DNA of 64,000 nucleotides from Methylophaga sp. (GCA_002696735.1 NZSL01000013.1:273633-337632); one strand, 5' to 3'. Numbered from the stretch's first letter, positions 44,891 to 54,244 are shown. Notes: generated from the letters alone by a model not told the origin. Numbers and translations are program-made.

Positions 44891-46675
44891 TCAAATCTGC
44901 TGGGCATAGAGTTTCTGATAAATGCCGTGTTCCTGAATCAGGCTGTCGTGATCGCCATCGGCAATGATTTCACCACCATCAAACACCACAATACGATCGG
45001 CTTGCCGAACAGCACTTAAGCGATGAGCAATGATGATGGTGGTGCGGTTTTTCAGATAATCCGCCAAGGCGATATGCAGATGATGCTCGGTATTGCTGTC
45101 CAGCGCTGAAGTAGCCTCATCGAGCACCACCACACTGGGATTCATTAATGCCATTCTGGCGACGGCAAGGCGTTGGCGTTGGCCGCCGGAGAGCTTAACG
45201 CCGGAACGGCCAACCAGTGTATCCAGTCCTTTTGGCATGGCCTGAATGACATCCTCAATCTGCGCGGTTTTTATCGCCTGCCAGATTGCTGCATCGGGAT
45301 AATCACGTCCCAGTGTAATGTTTTCCCGCACCGAGTCATTAAACAATGCAGGATGTTGTAATACGGTTGCGACATGCTCGCGGACCCCTTCCAGCCCTAT
45401 CTCGCTGACCGGCACATCATTGAAATACACCATGCCTTTATCGGCCGGATACAAGCCTAATAACACATTGACCAGCGTGGATTTACCGGCACCACTGGCG
45501 CCCACCAGAGCCACTTTTTCACCGGCTTTGATTTCCAGCGAAACACCGCTGAGTACCGGATTATTTTCGTCATAACTGAAATGCAGATTTTCAATGCGGA
45601 TACTGCTGGCCTGGCCTTCGATAAACGGATTGGTTTTGGCCGGATAAACAACTTCCTGTTTTAACGAAAACAATTTGTTTAGACGAGAAACCGCGGCACC
45701 CGCAGCATAAAAGGCATATTGGATATTCAACACTTCCTGTACCGGTCCCATCATGAACCACAGATAGCCAAACACGGCAAACATCTGACCGATACTCAAA
45801 TCGGAAAACACCACCATCCACATGCTTACCGCGCGAAATATATCAAACCCAAACAGGAATATGACAAAAGAAATACGATTGGCGGCATCGCTTTTCCAAG
45901 CATAGTCAGTGGCATGGGTGCGGACTCCGCGAGCCCGATCGATAACTCGCAGAAAATAATGTTTTTCTCGGTTGGCGGCACGGATCTGCTGAATGGCATC
46001 TAGCGTTTCAGTCAGGCTCTGCTGAAAAACCTCAACCGCCGTATTTTCATTTTTTTTCAGATTTTTGACGTGTTTCCCCACACGCATGGTGAAATAAATC
46101 ACCAGGGGATTCATAAACAGAATCAATAAAGCCAGTTGCCAGTGCAGAAACAGCAGGATCACGGCGGTGCCGATAATACTCAGCACTGCAACGATAAACC
46201 GGCTTATGGTATTGCCAATAAAATTATCAATCACCTCAATATCGGTGACAAAATGCGAGGATATGCCACCACTGCCACGGGTTTCATATTCACTGATGGC
46301 GATTTTTCCCAGCCGTTTGATCAGTTGACGGCGAATTCGAAAGGTAATGCGTTTGGCAATGATGGTGAAATAGCGTGACTGCAATACATTTAAAACCAAT
46401 GAGGCCAAACGTAATACCAGCGTAAGAATTAACATGGCGCTGATAAAGAGAATTGGACCGTGCAAGTGCTCGGGCGTAAACGAAGAGATAAACGCCACGG
46501 CGGTACCGGGTTGGTCCAGTAAGACTTCATCCACCATGATCGGTAACAATAAGGGCACAGGAACTGCACAGAGAGTGGCAAACAGCGCGATCAGGTTGGC
46601 TTTAATCAGATGCTTTTTATAACTCAACGCCTGTTTGAGTATGCCTTTAAGCTGATAGCTGGTTTCTGTGCTCAT
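44891..46675 (-). CDS. ABC transporter, fused membrane and ATP-binding domains (exporter)
   Basis: The 594-residue half-transporter has six membrane segments (about 22-310) and a nucleotide-binding domain (about 355-590). The latter has Walker A VGASGAGKST, the Q-loop in TVLQHPALF, signature LSGGQRQRLA, Walker B VVVLDEATSALD and H-loop IIAHRLSAV. It resembles MsbA/LapB-like lipid, peptide or toxin exporters, but the substrate is unknown. It acts as a homodimer by family rule. It lies 60 bp from the heme genes on the same strand, though a separate function is more likely. Confidence 0.88.
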   Translation of the reverse strand: MSTETSYQLKGILKQALSYKKHLIKANLIALFATLCAVPVPLLLPIMVDEVLLDQPGTAVAFISSFTPEHLHGPILFISAMLILTLVLRLASLVLNVLQSRYFTIIAKRITFRIRRQLIKRLGKIAISEYETRGSGGISSHFVTDIEVIDNFIGNTISRFIVAVLSIIGTAVILLFLHWQLALLILFMNPLVIYFTMRVGKHVKNLKKNENTAVEVFQQSLTETLDAIQQIRAANREKHYFLRVIDRARGVRTHATDYAWKSDAANRISFVIFLFGFDIFRAVSMWMVVFSDLSIGQMFAVFGYLWFMMGPVQEVLNIQYAFYAAGAAVSRLNKLFSLKQEVVYPAKTNPFIEGQASSIRIENLHFSYDENNPVLSGVSLEIKAGEKVALVGASGAGKSTLVNVLLGLYPADKGMVYFNDVPVSEIGLEGVREHVATVLQHPALFNDSVRENITLGRDYPDAAIWQAIKTAQIEDVIQAMPKGLDTLVGRSGVKLSGGQRQRLAVARMALMNPSVVVLDEATSALDSNTEHHLHIALADYLKNRTTIIIAHRLSAVRQADRIVVFDGGEIIADGDHDSLIQEHGIYQKLYAQQI

Positions 46676-46735
46676 GGATGTTAGTCAATTCAGTTAGGGT
46701 CTATAGGCAGCAATTTAACGGTGACTTTACCCTCC

Positions 46736-47497
46736 TCAGACCAGTATCTGCTGGCCCTGGCTGTTAAAAAACAGCTCCGGTTGATAACCCCATATTTTCA
46801 TTACTGTTTCAGGTTGAAGCACCTGCAGTGGTGAGCCCTGGGCGACGAGTTCCCCCTGTTTTAAAAGCCACACTTTGTCAGCATAACGACTTGCTTGGTT
46901 CACATCATGCAAAATACTGATCACCGCAAAACCATTTTCCTGACAAAGCGATTTTACCAAATTCAATAACTGATGTTGCTGTCCAAGATCCTGCGCTGAT
47001 GTTGGTTCATCCAGTAATAACAATGGAGCCCGTTCTGCCTGCGACAGTTGTAATAATACTCTGGCCAATTGTACCCGTTGTCGTTCCCCGCCTGATAAGC
47101 TTGTATAAAGCCTGTCAGCAAATTGCCAGGTATCCGTTGCCTGCATCCACTTTTGAACTGCATAATTAATCTCACGGAGACTCAGGCTAAGGGGAGTGGA
47201 ACCTATCGCAACGACCTCCTGCGCTTTAAATGGAAAAGATAACTGGCTGGCTTGAGGCAATACACCCAGGTGTTTGGCCAGTAATTCTCTGTTCCAGTGT
47301 TCTAAAGAGTTGCCATGCAGATATATCTGGCCTTGACTGGCGGGCCATTCACCACAGATGGCTTTGATTAAACTGGATTTACCAGCTCCATTAGGACCTA
47401 ACACCGCAATGAACTCGCCAGAAACCAAACTGGCTATTGGCAAATTCAGAATTTGGCGGTGTTCCTGTTGAATAAGCAGATTTTCGATAGTGAGCAT
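46736..47497 (-). CDS. hmuV: heme ABC transporter ATP-binding protein
   Basis: The 253-residue ATPase has Walker A GPNGAGKSS near residue 34, signature LSGGERQRVQLARVL and Walker B LLLLDEPTSAQD, with the H-loop in VISILHDVN. It belongs to the FecE/BtuD branch, and order hmuT-hmuU-hmuV makes heme the likely substrate. It powers transport of heme from the periplasm. It lies 7 bp after hmuU. Confidence 0.92.
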   Translation of the reverse strand: MLTIENLLIQQEHRQILNLPIASLVSGEFIAVLGPNGAGKSSLIKAICGEWPASQGQIYLHGNSLEHWNRELLAKHLGVLPQASQLSFPFKAQEVVAIGSTPLSLSLREINYAVQKWMQATDTWQFADRLYTSLSGGERQRVQLARVLLQLSQAERAPLLLLDEPTSAQDLGQQHQLLNLVKSLCQENGFAVISILHDVNQASRYADKVWLLKQGELVAQGSPLQVLQPETVMKIWGYQPELFFNSQGQQILV

Positions 47498-47504
47498 AGG
47501 CGGG

Positions 47505-48566
47505 TTATAACGTACTGAGTCGTTTACGTTGCTGGATTAGCAAAAAAGCAAAGAAAGGCGCACCGATTAATGCGGTCACCAAGCCTACCGGTAATTCGGC
47601 AGGAGCCAGCAATACTCTGGCACCAATATCTGCCATCAGTAACAATACTGCTCCGGTCAGTGCGGATAATGGCAGTAATAATCGATGATCCGGGCCCATG
47701 GTCATGCGAACCAGATGTGGTACCACCAGACTGATAAAACCGATAATGCCGGTGGCTGAGACAGCAATACCTACGCCGATGGCTGTGACCACGATCAATT
47801 GCAGCTTTAATTTCTCAACATGGATGCCCAGATGGCGGGCTTCGGCTTCACCTAGCAGAAAGGCATTTAATGCCGGTGCCTGGATTTGGTAAAACACCAA
47901 TAGGCAGAGACAGGTCATTGCGGATAACCAGATAGATGTACTGTTTGCGCCGTTAAGCGTACCCATACCCCACAAGGTCAGCTCGCGTAAAGCCATATCA
48001 TTGGCAATATAAGTCATAAAACCAATAATCGCCCCGCTAAAAGCCGCTATGGCAACGCCAGCTAGCAATAGAATCAATACCGAGGTACCACCATTCTGTG
48101 ATTGTGCCAGCCGATAAACCAGTAAGGTGGTTATCAAACCGCCAAGAAATGCAGCGACCGGAGTCGTCAGATAGCTGAGCGAAGCCGGTAACAACACGAT
48201 GGCAATGGCCGCGCCAAGTCCTGCCCCGGAAGAGACACCAATAATGCCGGGGTCAGCTAACGGATTACGGAATAGTCCCTGGGTGACGGCACCGCAGAGG
48301 GCTAATAAAGCACCAATAAATAGAGCGAGTAGTGTTCTTGGCCAGCGTAACTCCCAGATAATGGCCGTTTGAAAGGCATTTAATTGACTCAGTTCACTGC
48401 CGAGAAACTGATCTATTATGCTCAATAAGCTTTGTTTTGCAGGCAAGGTCATTGGACCCAGGATGATTGATAACAAAATACTTGCCAGCAGTAACAAGCA
48501 AAACATTGGCCAGACACCACGTCGCCAACCCTGCGGTCGGGCTGGTAAATATTTGGCATAGCTCAT
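47505..48566 (-). CDS. hmuU: heme ABC transporter permease (FecCD family)
   Basis: The 353-residue inner-membrane protein has about ten hydrophobic segments and the FecCD signatures WELRWPRTLLALFIGALLALCGAVTQGLFRNPLADPGIIGVSSGAGLG (core RNPLADPGIIGVSSGA) and GLVTALIGAPFFAFLL near the end. It transports heme into the cytoplasm with HmuT and HmuV. Its start overlaps the hmuT stop by 4 bp. Confidence 0.93.
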   Translation of the reverse strand: MSYAKYLPARPQGWRRGVWPMFCLLLLASILLSIILGPMTLPAKQSLLSIIDQFLGSELSQLNAFQTAIIWELRWPRTLLALFIGALLALCGAVTQGLFRNPLADPGIIGVSSGAGLGAAIAIVLLPASLSYLTTPVAAFLGGLITTLLVYRLAQSQNGGTSVLILLLAGVAIAAFSGAIIGFMTYIANDMALRELTLWGMGTLNGANSTSIWLSAMTCLCLLVFYQIQAPALNAFLLGEAEARHLGIHVEKLKLQLIVVTAIGVGIAVSATGIIGFISLVVPHLVRMTMGPDHRLLLPLSALTGAVLLLMADIGARVLLAPAELPVGLVTALIGAPFFAFLLIQQRKRLSTL

Positions 48567-49435
48567 CTTGCAGAAGGAAAAATTATTTCTGCCAGTTGGT
48601 TGGCTTGATTTACGGCGGTGATACTCAAGCCTGCAATCAATTTACTGGCATCTACACTTACTATGCGTTGGGCTTGTCCGGCTGCAGTATTTTTCAACAA
48701 AGTATAACGGGCCAGCAATTGTTCCTTTTCCGGAGCACCATTGATGCGTTTACCAACGATGATGACATCAGGGTTTATGGCCAGAATAGACTCCAGCGAC
48801 ACAGTCTGAAAACCATTAAAATTGCTGACATTCTCACCATGAAGCAATGTAATCAGTGCGTTACCAACGGTGTCCCGACCAGCCTGTGATAGACCACGAT
48901 CATTCAGATCCAGTAAAAAAACCATGTTTAATGCTGAACCGTTCTGTTTGCTGACAATAGCGTTTTCCAGTTGTTGAATATCGTCAATGAGTGCCTGTCC
49001 GGTTGCCTCGCGATTAAGTGATTTTGCTAATCGATGAATATTACGACTCAATTCTGCCACGCTCTCCGGACTATCGAGCTGGATAAAGTTGATTTGTGCC
49101 TGCTGAATCGCATTTACTGTGGCGGCAGGTCCTGTATGGTCGCTGCCAACAATCAGATCCGGCTGTAGGGATAAGAGCGCTTCGGCCGATAACGTGCGGT
49201 GATATCCTAGTATTTGAATATTTTCTCCCTTAAGTAATGGCTCACTGGTGATATCGGTAGCAATAATTTTTGACCCAACCCCAAGGGCCAGCAAAATTTC
49301 TGTGGCATTACTATCGACACTGATGATTCTCTCAGCATGAATCGGCTCAGCGATGGCTATTTGAGTACTGAATAACACTAAAACGCCGTAAAATAGCTTT
49401 CTAATGGAGCGACGTGAAAATTCAGATTGATTCAT
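48563..49435 (-). CDS. hmuT: heme ABC transporter periplasmic binding protein
   Basis: The protein (290 residues from the ATG at 49435) has a signal peptide (MNQSEFSRRSIRKLFYGVLV..., cleavage after about residue 29 at AIA) and a TroA/BtuF-type fold with AERIISVDSNATEILLALGVGSKI and PDLIVGSDHTGPAAT. An in-frame upstream start would add 22 residues before the signal, and TTGGAG precedes the chosen ATG. It delivers heme to HmuUV. It is divergent from the receptor gene over a 244-bp region with a Fur box. Confidence 0.9.
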   Translation of the reverse strand: MNQSEFSRRSIRKLFYGVLVLFSTQIAIAEPIHAERIISVDSNATEILLALGVGSKIIATDITSEPLLKGENIQILGYHRTLSAEALLSLQPDLIVGSDHTGPAATVNAIQQAQINFIQLDSPESVAELSRNIHRLAKSLNREATGQALIDDIQQLENAIVSKQNGSALNMVFLLDLNDRGLSQAGRDTVGNALITLLHGENVSNFNGFQTVSLESILAINPDVIIVGKRINGAPEKEQLLARYTLLKNTAAGQAQRIVSVDASKLIAGLSITAVNQANQLAEIIFPSAR

Positions 49436-49475
49436 ACAAGTCTCCAAAGGTGTATTCAATTCTTTATATCTGCTG

Positions 49476-49495
49476 ATGATGGGGGAAACCATCAT
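49476..49495 (-). promoter_or_regulatory. hairpin in the hmuT leader
   Basis: ATGATGG pairs with CCATCAT around a 6-nt loop, 41 bp before the hmuT start codon. It could affect hmuT mRNA stability or translation. Confidence 0.35.
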
Positions 49496-49543
49496 TGTCA
49501 TTGCAGAAGTTTAACCAGAAATCATTAAATTGTTAAGTTAAAT

Positions 49544-49562
49544 CTAAATAATAATCATTACT
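49544..49562. promoter_or_regulatory. candidate Fur box between hmuT and the heme receptor
   Basis: The 19-bp site CTAAATAATAATCATTACT matches 13 of 19 positions of the classic Fur consensus, including the contiguous AATCATTA core. It sits in the divergent intergenic region, about 110 bp from each start, where one operator could repress both units when iron is sufficient. Confidence 0.6.
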
Positions 49563-49679
49563 ATTTACAGAAAGTATTTGTTGTGATAATTTTCTCGGCC
49601 ATATGCCACTTGTTTTAACGTTGCATAAGCACACTTTTAATCAGGCGCTCTGTTAAAGCGCGTAGTTTCTGCTGAGGAA

Positions 49680-51704
49680 ATGATGAACGCTGAACGTAAA
49701 ATCTTATCCATCCTGATACAGTCCTTACTTTTACTTACTCCATTGATCTCGGTTGCCCAAACGCCTCTGGAAATGGAAGAAATCAAGATCACTGCAACAC
49801 GTAATGCAGAGCCGTCAGGCACGCAGAGTCGAAATATCATTGTTATTGATAAAACCGAATTAGATGAACGGCAGGCGACGTCTGTGCCACAAACAGTTGC
49901 ACATCTGCCGAATGTCACACTGAGCGGTGGACCTAGGGAAGATGTTCAGAATGTGAATATCCGTGGGTTAGGAGATAACCAGGTATTACAGCTGGTGGAT
50001 GGGGTCAGACAAAACTTTATGTCAGGTCACCGACCAACCTATTTTCTGGATCCGGAATTAATTAAAAGCGTTGAAGTAGTTAAAGGTCCAAGCAGTGCAT
50101 TATGGGGTTCAGGTGCTTTGGGCGGCGTAATTTCACAAAACACCATTCATGCAGCTGATTTACTGGGAGTAAGTGACTTTGGCGGATTTATCAAACAGGG
50201 TTATCACAGCAACAGTGATAAATGGTTGACCACCACGGCGTTGGCAGGACGGATGGATAGTGTCGACTGGCTGTTGTCCGGATTTTACCGTGATGGCAAT
50301 GAAATAGAGCTGGGCAATGGCGAAAATCTGGAAGGATCTGCCTCTCGAGATAAAGGCGTAATGGCCAAAGTCGACTGGTTTATTGATGATGCACAAACAG
50401 CAACATTTAACCTGCGTAGTTCAGAGGTAAACGGAGAGGTTCCTTCTAATGGTGCTGCCGATTTGAGTTCATCAAATTTTATGATTCATCGTGAAAACCA
50501 AACTGATCATGCCTCGGTAGATTATCGTCTCAATCCCGATAGTGACTGGCTTAATGCCCAATTGATGCTGTACTGGAACAATACTGATATGCAGGAATAC
50601 CGCTTATCGGATCGCCGTGCTGATAATACTGAGATTGAAACACTGGGGTTAAATCTGAATAACCGAACAGAGCTGAGTAATATCAGTTTTATTTATGGTG
50701 TTGATGGCTATCAGGATAAATTAAGCAGTAACCGTGGCGGACTGGATCGTCCCACTCCACCTGATGCCACAACAGAAGTATGGGGCGCGTTTACTGAAGT
50801 GCACATTCCTTTTGCTGAGGCATGGCGGTTGGAAATGGGCGGACGTTATGATGATTTCAGCACTAAGGCTAAAAATTTAAATAATGATCGTAGTGATAAT
50901 GCACTTTCACCTTCAGTAGCTTTGGTATGGCAAACTACAGATCAGCTGAATCTGACACTTCGTTACGATGAAGCTTTCAGGGCGCCAACCGCTGAGGAGC
51001 TTTATACCACCGGAACACATTTTTGCATTACTTCAACTTCTTGTAATACCTTTATTCCAAATGCTGATCTGAAACCAGAAGAATCTCAAAATATCGAATT
51101 CATCGCTGACTTTAATACGCAGAATCTCTTTACTCCACAAGATCACTTTGGCATCAATGCGGCATTGTTTTATAACAATATTGATAATTTTATTGAGCAA
51201 ACAGTTGATAGCCCTGTTTTTTCATCATTACCTTTTCCACCTTTTTTCAGTGTTGATGCCGGGAACACAACTTATAACAATGTTGATGAAGCTCGATTAA
51301 AAGGTTTTGAGCTAAAATTTAACTATGGTCTAAATGATTTTAATGCTGCATTGTCATACGGCCAGACCCGTGGTGAAGATAAACAGACTGGTGAGAAACT
51401 TAGCGGTATTCCAGCAGATAAATGGGTATTGGATCTGAGTCAGCGCTTTATCAATCGCAGCGTTAAAACGGGGCTGAAGGTCAGCCATATCGAGACTCAG
51501 AATCGAACTCCTTCAGAAGATAGTCGAGATTATGACCACTATACCCTGACCGATATTTATGCCACCTGGCAGCCAGCTGCCATATCTGATCTCAAGCTGG
51601 ATATCAGTGTGAATAATCTGTTTGATCAATATTATCGTGTGGCGTTTCAGGAGCTTTATATGCCGGGACGTGATGTAAGATTGGCAGTACGCTATCAGTT
51701 CTAA
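49680..51704 (+). CDS. hmuR: TonB-dependent outer-membrane heme/hemoglobin receptor
   Basis: The 674-residue protein has a signal peptide (about 1-26), a TonB box region at EEIKITATRN, and a plug domain with NVNIRGLGDNQVLQLVDGVR. The barrel has the heme-receptor FRAPTAEELY motif near residue 435, a histidine in TGTHFC downstream and a degenerate NPNL (NADL) in PNADLKPEESQNIE. It ends in the aromatic residue F of RYQF, as barrel proteins do. GAGGA precedes two adjacent ATGs. It is divergent from hmuTUV and starts the hmuR-hutX-hutZ unit. TonB/ExbBD are not in the window. Confidence 0.92.
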   Translation: MMNAERKILSILIQSLLLLTPLISVAQTPLEMEEIKITATRNAEPSGTQSRNIIVIDKTELDERQATSVPQTVAHLPNVTLSGGPREDVQNVNIRGLGDNQVLQLVDGVRQNFMSGHRPTYFLDPELIKSVEVVKGPSSALWGSGALGGVISQNTIHAADLLGVSDFGGFIKQGYHSNSDKWLTTTALAGRMDSVDWLLSGFYRDGNEIELGNGENLEGSASRDKGVMAKVDWFIDDAQTATFNLRSSEVNGEVPSNGAADLSSSNFMIHRENQTDHASVDYRLNPDSDWLNAQLMLYWNNTDMQEYRLSDRRADNTEIETLGLNLNNRTELSNISFIYGVDGYQDKLSSNRGGLDRPTPPDATTEVWGAFTEVHIPFAEAWRLEMGGRYDDFSTKAKNLNNDRSDNALSPSVALVWQTTDQLNLTLRYDEAFRAPTAEELYTTGTHFCITSTSCNTFIPNADLKPEESQNIEFIADFNTQNLFTPQDHFGINAALFYNNIDNFIEQTVDSPVFSSLPFPPFFSVDAGNTTYNNVDEARLKGFELKFNYGLNDFNAALSYGQTRGEDKQTGEKLSGIPADKWVLDLSQRFINRSVKTGLKVSHIETQNRTPSEDSRDYDHYTLTDIYATWQPAAISDLKLDISVNNLFDQYYRVAFQELYMPGRDVRLAVRYQF

Positions 51705-51718
51705 TGCGGAGTAGATTT

Positions 51719-52138
51719 ATGCAACAGGAACAAGCAGCAACACCAGCCTCAATAATGCCGGGACAAAATGCGCAACAGTTATTGGAACAGATCAGTGATT
51801 GGGGCTCGATGACAACCATCATTATTCATGGTGGCAGTGTATTCGAATTTACCGGCGCCTTTCCAAAAGCAACCGTGGCAGAAGGTTTCTATAACCTTAA
51901 AGCTGACGGTAACGGTTTTCATGGCCATCTTAATCTGCAGAAAATTGAGCGAATCAGCTTTCAGGCCAAACCCCATCGAGGTCGTGAAAGTTATGCCTTT
52001 GTGTTTGAGGATGCAAACGATGAAGTCATCTTCAAAGTCTTTCTCGGTCGTGATGAACAGGGCGAATTGATCGCATCACAACGTGAAAAGTTTTTTCAGT
52101 TAATGCAGCAATATCAAGGGCCTGTTAATCTTTCTTAG
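51719..52138 (+). CDS. hutX: heme utilization protein HutX/HuvX (ChuX-like cytosolic heme carrier)
   Basis: The protein (139 residues from ATG at 51719 with GGAG 7 nt before) matches the small ChuX/HuvX family: SMTTIIIHGGSVFEFTGAFPKATVAEGFYNL, then FHGHLNLQKIERISFQ and a C-terminal FFQLMQQY. An overlapping ATG at the receptor stop gives five more residues. The family carries or stores heme in the cytosol. The last six codons and the stop (from 52121) are read from the left terminal repeat of the element at 52117-52380. Confidence 0.88.
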   Translation: MQQEQAATPASIMPGQNAQQLLEQISDWGSMTTIIIHGGSVFEFTGAFPKATVAEGFYNLKADGNGFHGHLNLQKIERISFQAKPHRGRESYAFVFEDANDEVIFKVFLGRDEQGELIASQREKFFQLMQQYQGPVNLS

Positions 52139-52380
52139 CCACCACTGCTGGAGGCTATTTTTTGTCCGACAAGGCGGTAATGATGCGATGTAGTCATTCT
52201 AGATAAGTCATTTCCAACGAAGTAGGGGGAAAATAGCACCCAACCCTTCGGGTTGAGGCTGAAAATGCACCACTCTTTCTTGCTCGTCGTTTATTTAGAG
52301 TCACTAAACTTCACTCCTCGCGTCTTGATTGGTGCATTTTCAGTCACAGCAGAGGCGGCTATGAAAGATCAACAGGCCCT
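52117..52380. mobile_element. MITE-like element with 34-bp terminal inverted repeats
   Basis: The ends 52117-52150 and 52347-52380 are inverted repeats matching at 30 of 34 positions. Inside is a perfect 14-bp inverted repeat (52259-52272 and 52330-52343) and a hairpin with a UUCG-type loop at 52241-52255. No ORF is present. It lies between hutX and hutZ without a visible terminator and may be transcribed with them. No target-site duplication is apparent. Relatives lie at 3110-3163 and possibly 35759-35793. Confidence 0.7.
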
Positions 52381-52392
52381 GGGGGCACACAA

Positions 52393-52929
52393 ATGAAAAA
52401 TAAAGGTTTGGAACAACAGATCAGTGATGAAATCATGATGATGGTCAACAGCCGTAAAACGTTAATGCTGTCGACTCTGGATGAAAATAATCACCCCTAT
52501 GCATCATATGCTGCTTTTGCACTTGGCAGAGACTGTCTTTATATACTGGTCAGTGATATTGCTGTCCATGGCGTCAATCTGCGAATTCATCCACAAGCGT
52601 CAGTGTTAATCATTGAAGATGAAGATTCGGCGATTGAACTGTTCGCCCGTTTGCGTGTGACTTATCAGGTGGAGGCGGAATGGATTCAAGTTGACTCTGA
52701 TGCCTGGCATGTGGGAATTGCGTTGTTAACCGAGCGTCATGGCCAGCGTATAACGAACTTAAGTCAGCTGAGTGATTTCCGTCTATTCAAACTTAAACCC
52801 CGTGGCGGGCGATATGTGAAAGGGTTTGGCAAAGCTTATCAGATTGATAGTGGGACACTGGCGGGAGAGAATCTGCAACATTTACGTGAGGGACATAAAA
52901 AGCGTGAAGTAGTCATTAAGTCAGAATAA
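52393..52929 (+). CDS. hutZ: heme utilization protein HutZ/HugZ (PNPOx-like fold)
   Basis: The 178-residue protein has the split-barrel flavin-fold of pyridoxamine-phosphate-oxidase relatives. MLSTLDENNHPYASYAAFALG starts it, and the family C-terminus RLFKLKPRGGRYVKGFGKAY matches HugZ/HutZ, which bind heme and in Vibrio take part in heme degradation. The GRYVKGFGKAY stretch is the heme-family marker. It is the third gene of the heme unit, displaced from hutX by the 264-bp element. Confidence 0.9.
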   Translation: MKNKGLEQQISDEIMMMVNSRKTLMLSTLDENNHPYASYAAFALGRDCLYILVSDIAVHGVNLRIHPQASVLIIEDEDSAIELFARLRVTYQVEAEWIQVDSDAWHVGIALLTERHGQRITNLSQLSDFRLFKLKPRGGRYVKGFGKAYQIDSGTLAGENLQHLREGHKKREVVIKSE

Positions 52930-52933
52930 CCCC

Positions 52934-52962
52934 AAAGCGCCGCAATATTTTGCGGCGCTTTT
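52934..52962 (+). terminator. intrinsic terminator of the hmuR-hutX-hutZ unit
   Basis: A perfect 12-bp stem (AAAGCGCCGCAA/TTGCGGCGCTTT) with loop TATT is followed by T residues. It lies 5 bp after the hutZ stop and could also serve the convergent SH3 gene. Confidence 0.85.
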
Positions 52963-52973
52963 CTGTTGGTAGT

Positions 52974-53651
52974 CTAGAAATTACCCCATGAGCTTTTTTT
53001 ACGCATTCGCAGACTTGGTAAAATCAGTCCGATAATCATCCCGCCAAACAACACAGCAGCACCAATCAAAAACCAGTTCTTTGCATCATTGTCTTTCAGC
53101 GTGTTGTTTTCGATGACAATGGATTGAATTTCATGATCGATTTGCTGCAGCCGCTCTTTTAATTGACGATTTTCGTTTTCCAGCGCTACAGCATTTGAGG
53201 CCGTACGGCGTAAATCATCCAGTTCTTTACTGAGTCGTTGAGCTGTTTCTTTAAGTGACATGTTCTGGTTATCAGCTTCACTGGTCTGTGAGCTCAACTG
53301 TTCAATTTCTTCTTTATAACCGGTAATTTCCAGTTCCAGATTGGCAATGCGCTGTTCTTTGGCCGCCAGCTGGTCACGGGCACTCGGATTGTTGACCAGA
53401 TAACGCGATAAAACCCAGCCTTCAACCCCATCATTGGTGCGCACCTTCGAATAACCGGAGGGATCATTTTCCAGTACAGCAAGTTCGGTGCCTGACTTAA
53501 GCATTTTGCGAATACCGAAATCCAATCCCTGGCCATTGCGCATGGTGATCTCAAGCTCATCTGAAACGTAGCGAGTTGTTTGAGCGGCGCTTATCCCAGG
53601 CAAAAGTATCGGAGCGACAACGAACAACAGGCTGATAATAATTTTTTTCAC
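52974..53651 (-). CDS. SH3-domain membrane-anchored protein (YgiM/TIGR04211-like)
   Basis: The 225-residue protein has a signal peptide (about 1-23), an SH3b domain (about 27-88, with RNGQGLDFGIRKMLKSGTELAVL and GVEGWVLSRYLV), a long coiled coil (about 95-190) and a C-terminal membrane segment (about 195-215) with a short basic tail. This order matches YgiM and its relatives. Function is unknown; bacterial SH3b domains often bind cell wall peptides. It is divergent from the arsenate reductase gene. Confidence 0.85.
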   Translation of the reverse strand: MKKIIISLLFVVAPILLPGISAAQTTRYVSDELEITMRNGQGLDFGIRKMLKSGTELAVLENDPSGYSKVRTNDGVEGWVLSRYLVNNPSARDQLAAKEQRIANLELEITGYKEEIEQLSSQTSEADNQNMSLKETAQRLSKELDDLRRTASNAVALENENRQLKERLQQIDHEIQSIVIENNTLKDNDAKNWFLIGAAVLFGGMIIGLILPSLRMRKKSSWGNF

Positions 53652-53712
53652 ATGCAGATCCGAGTTGAGTTAAAGCGTCATTCTAGCAGAAGCCATATGG
53701 CTGATTTCAAGA

Positions 53713-53731
53713 GCAGATAAGAATCATTATT
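53713..53731. promoter_or_regulatory. weak Fur-box-like site before the arsenate reductase gene
   Basis: GCAGATAAGAATCATTATT matches 13 of 19 consensus Fur positions, with AATCATTAT contiguous. It sits in the divergent SH3/arsenate reductase gap. AT-rich DNA gives such matches by chance, so confidence is low. Confidence 0.25.
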
Positions 53732-53803
53732 AAGTTTGATGTGAATTAATGGGTTTGTCATAAAAGCTTGTTAAGTTGGGCGGTGATATAAATGAGGTGG
53801 GTT

Positions 53804-54244
53804 ATGGAAAAGTTCAGAATAATGTTTTTGTGCACGGGAAATTCCTGTCGCTCTCAAATGGCCGAAGGCTGGGCCAGATTTCTGGCCGGGGATGAAATTG
53901 AAGTTCGTTCAGCCGGTATTGAGTCTCATGGCCAGAATCCTCAGGCAATACAGGTGATGTCTGAAGTAGGTATTGATATTTCACAGCAGGAATCAATACG
54001 GGTAAATGGCGAAATGCTGGAATGGGCAGACTTACTGGTCACCTTATGTGAAAATGCTGATGAACAATGTCCTGTTGTCAGCCCCCATACTTTGCGGTTG
54101 CATTTACCGCTAACCGATCCGGCAAAATATCGGGGCAGTGAAGCCGAACTACTGAAGGAATTCCGGATTACCCGGGAAAAGATCAAGCAGCGTGTTAATT
54201 ATGTACTGCAACAATTAAACAAATCGGTAGTGAATGGCCGCTAA
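53804..54244 (+). CDS. arsC: thioredoxin-coupled arsenate reductase (low-molecular-weight phosphatase fold)
   Basis: The protein (146 residues from the ATG at 53804, with GAGG 6 nt before) has the phosphatase P-loop C10TGNSCRS and cysteines at 10, 15, 82 and 89. These are the positions used by the thioredoxin-linked arsenate reductase of plasmid pI258. The later LTDPAKYRG matches the family's acid segment. It reduces arsenate to arsenite. No arsR or arsenite efflux gene is adjacent. An ATG 12 bp upstream is also in frame. Confidence 0.85.
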   Translation: MEKFRIMFLCTGNSCRSQMAEGWARFLAGDEIEVRSAGIESHGQNPQAIQVMSEVGIDISQQESIRVNGEMLEWADLLVTLCENADEQCPVVSPHTLRLHLPLTDPAKYRGSEAELLKEFRITREKIKQRVNYVLQQLNKSVVNGR

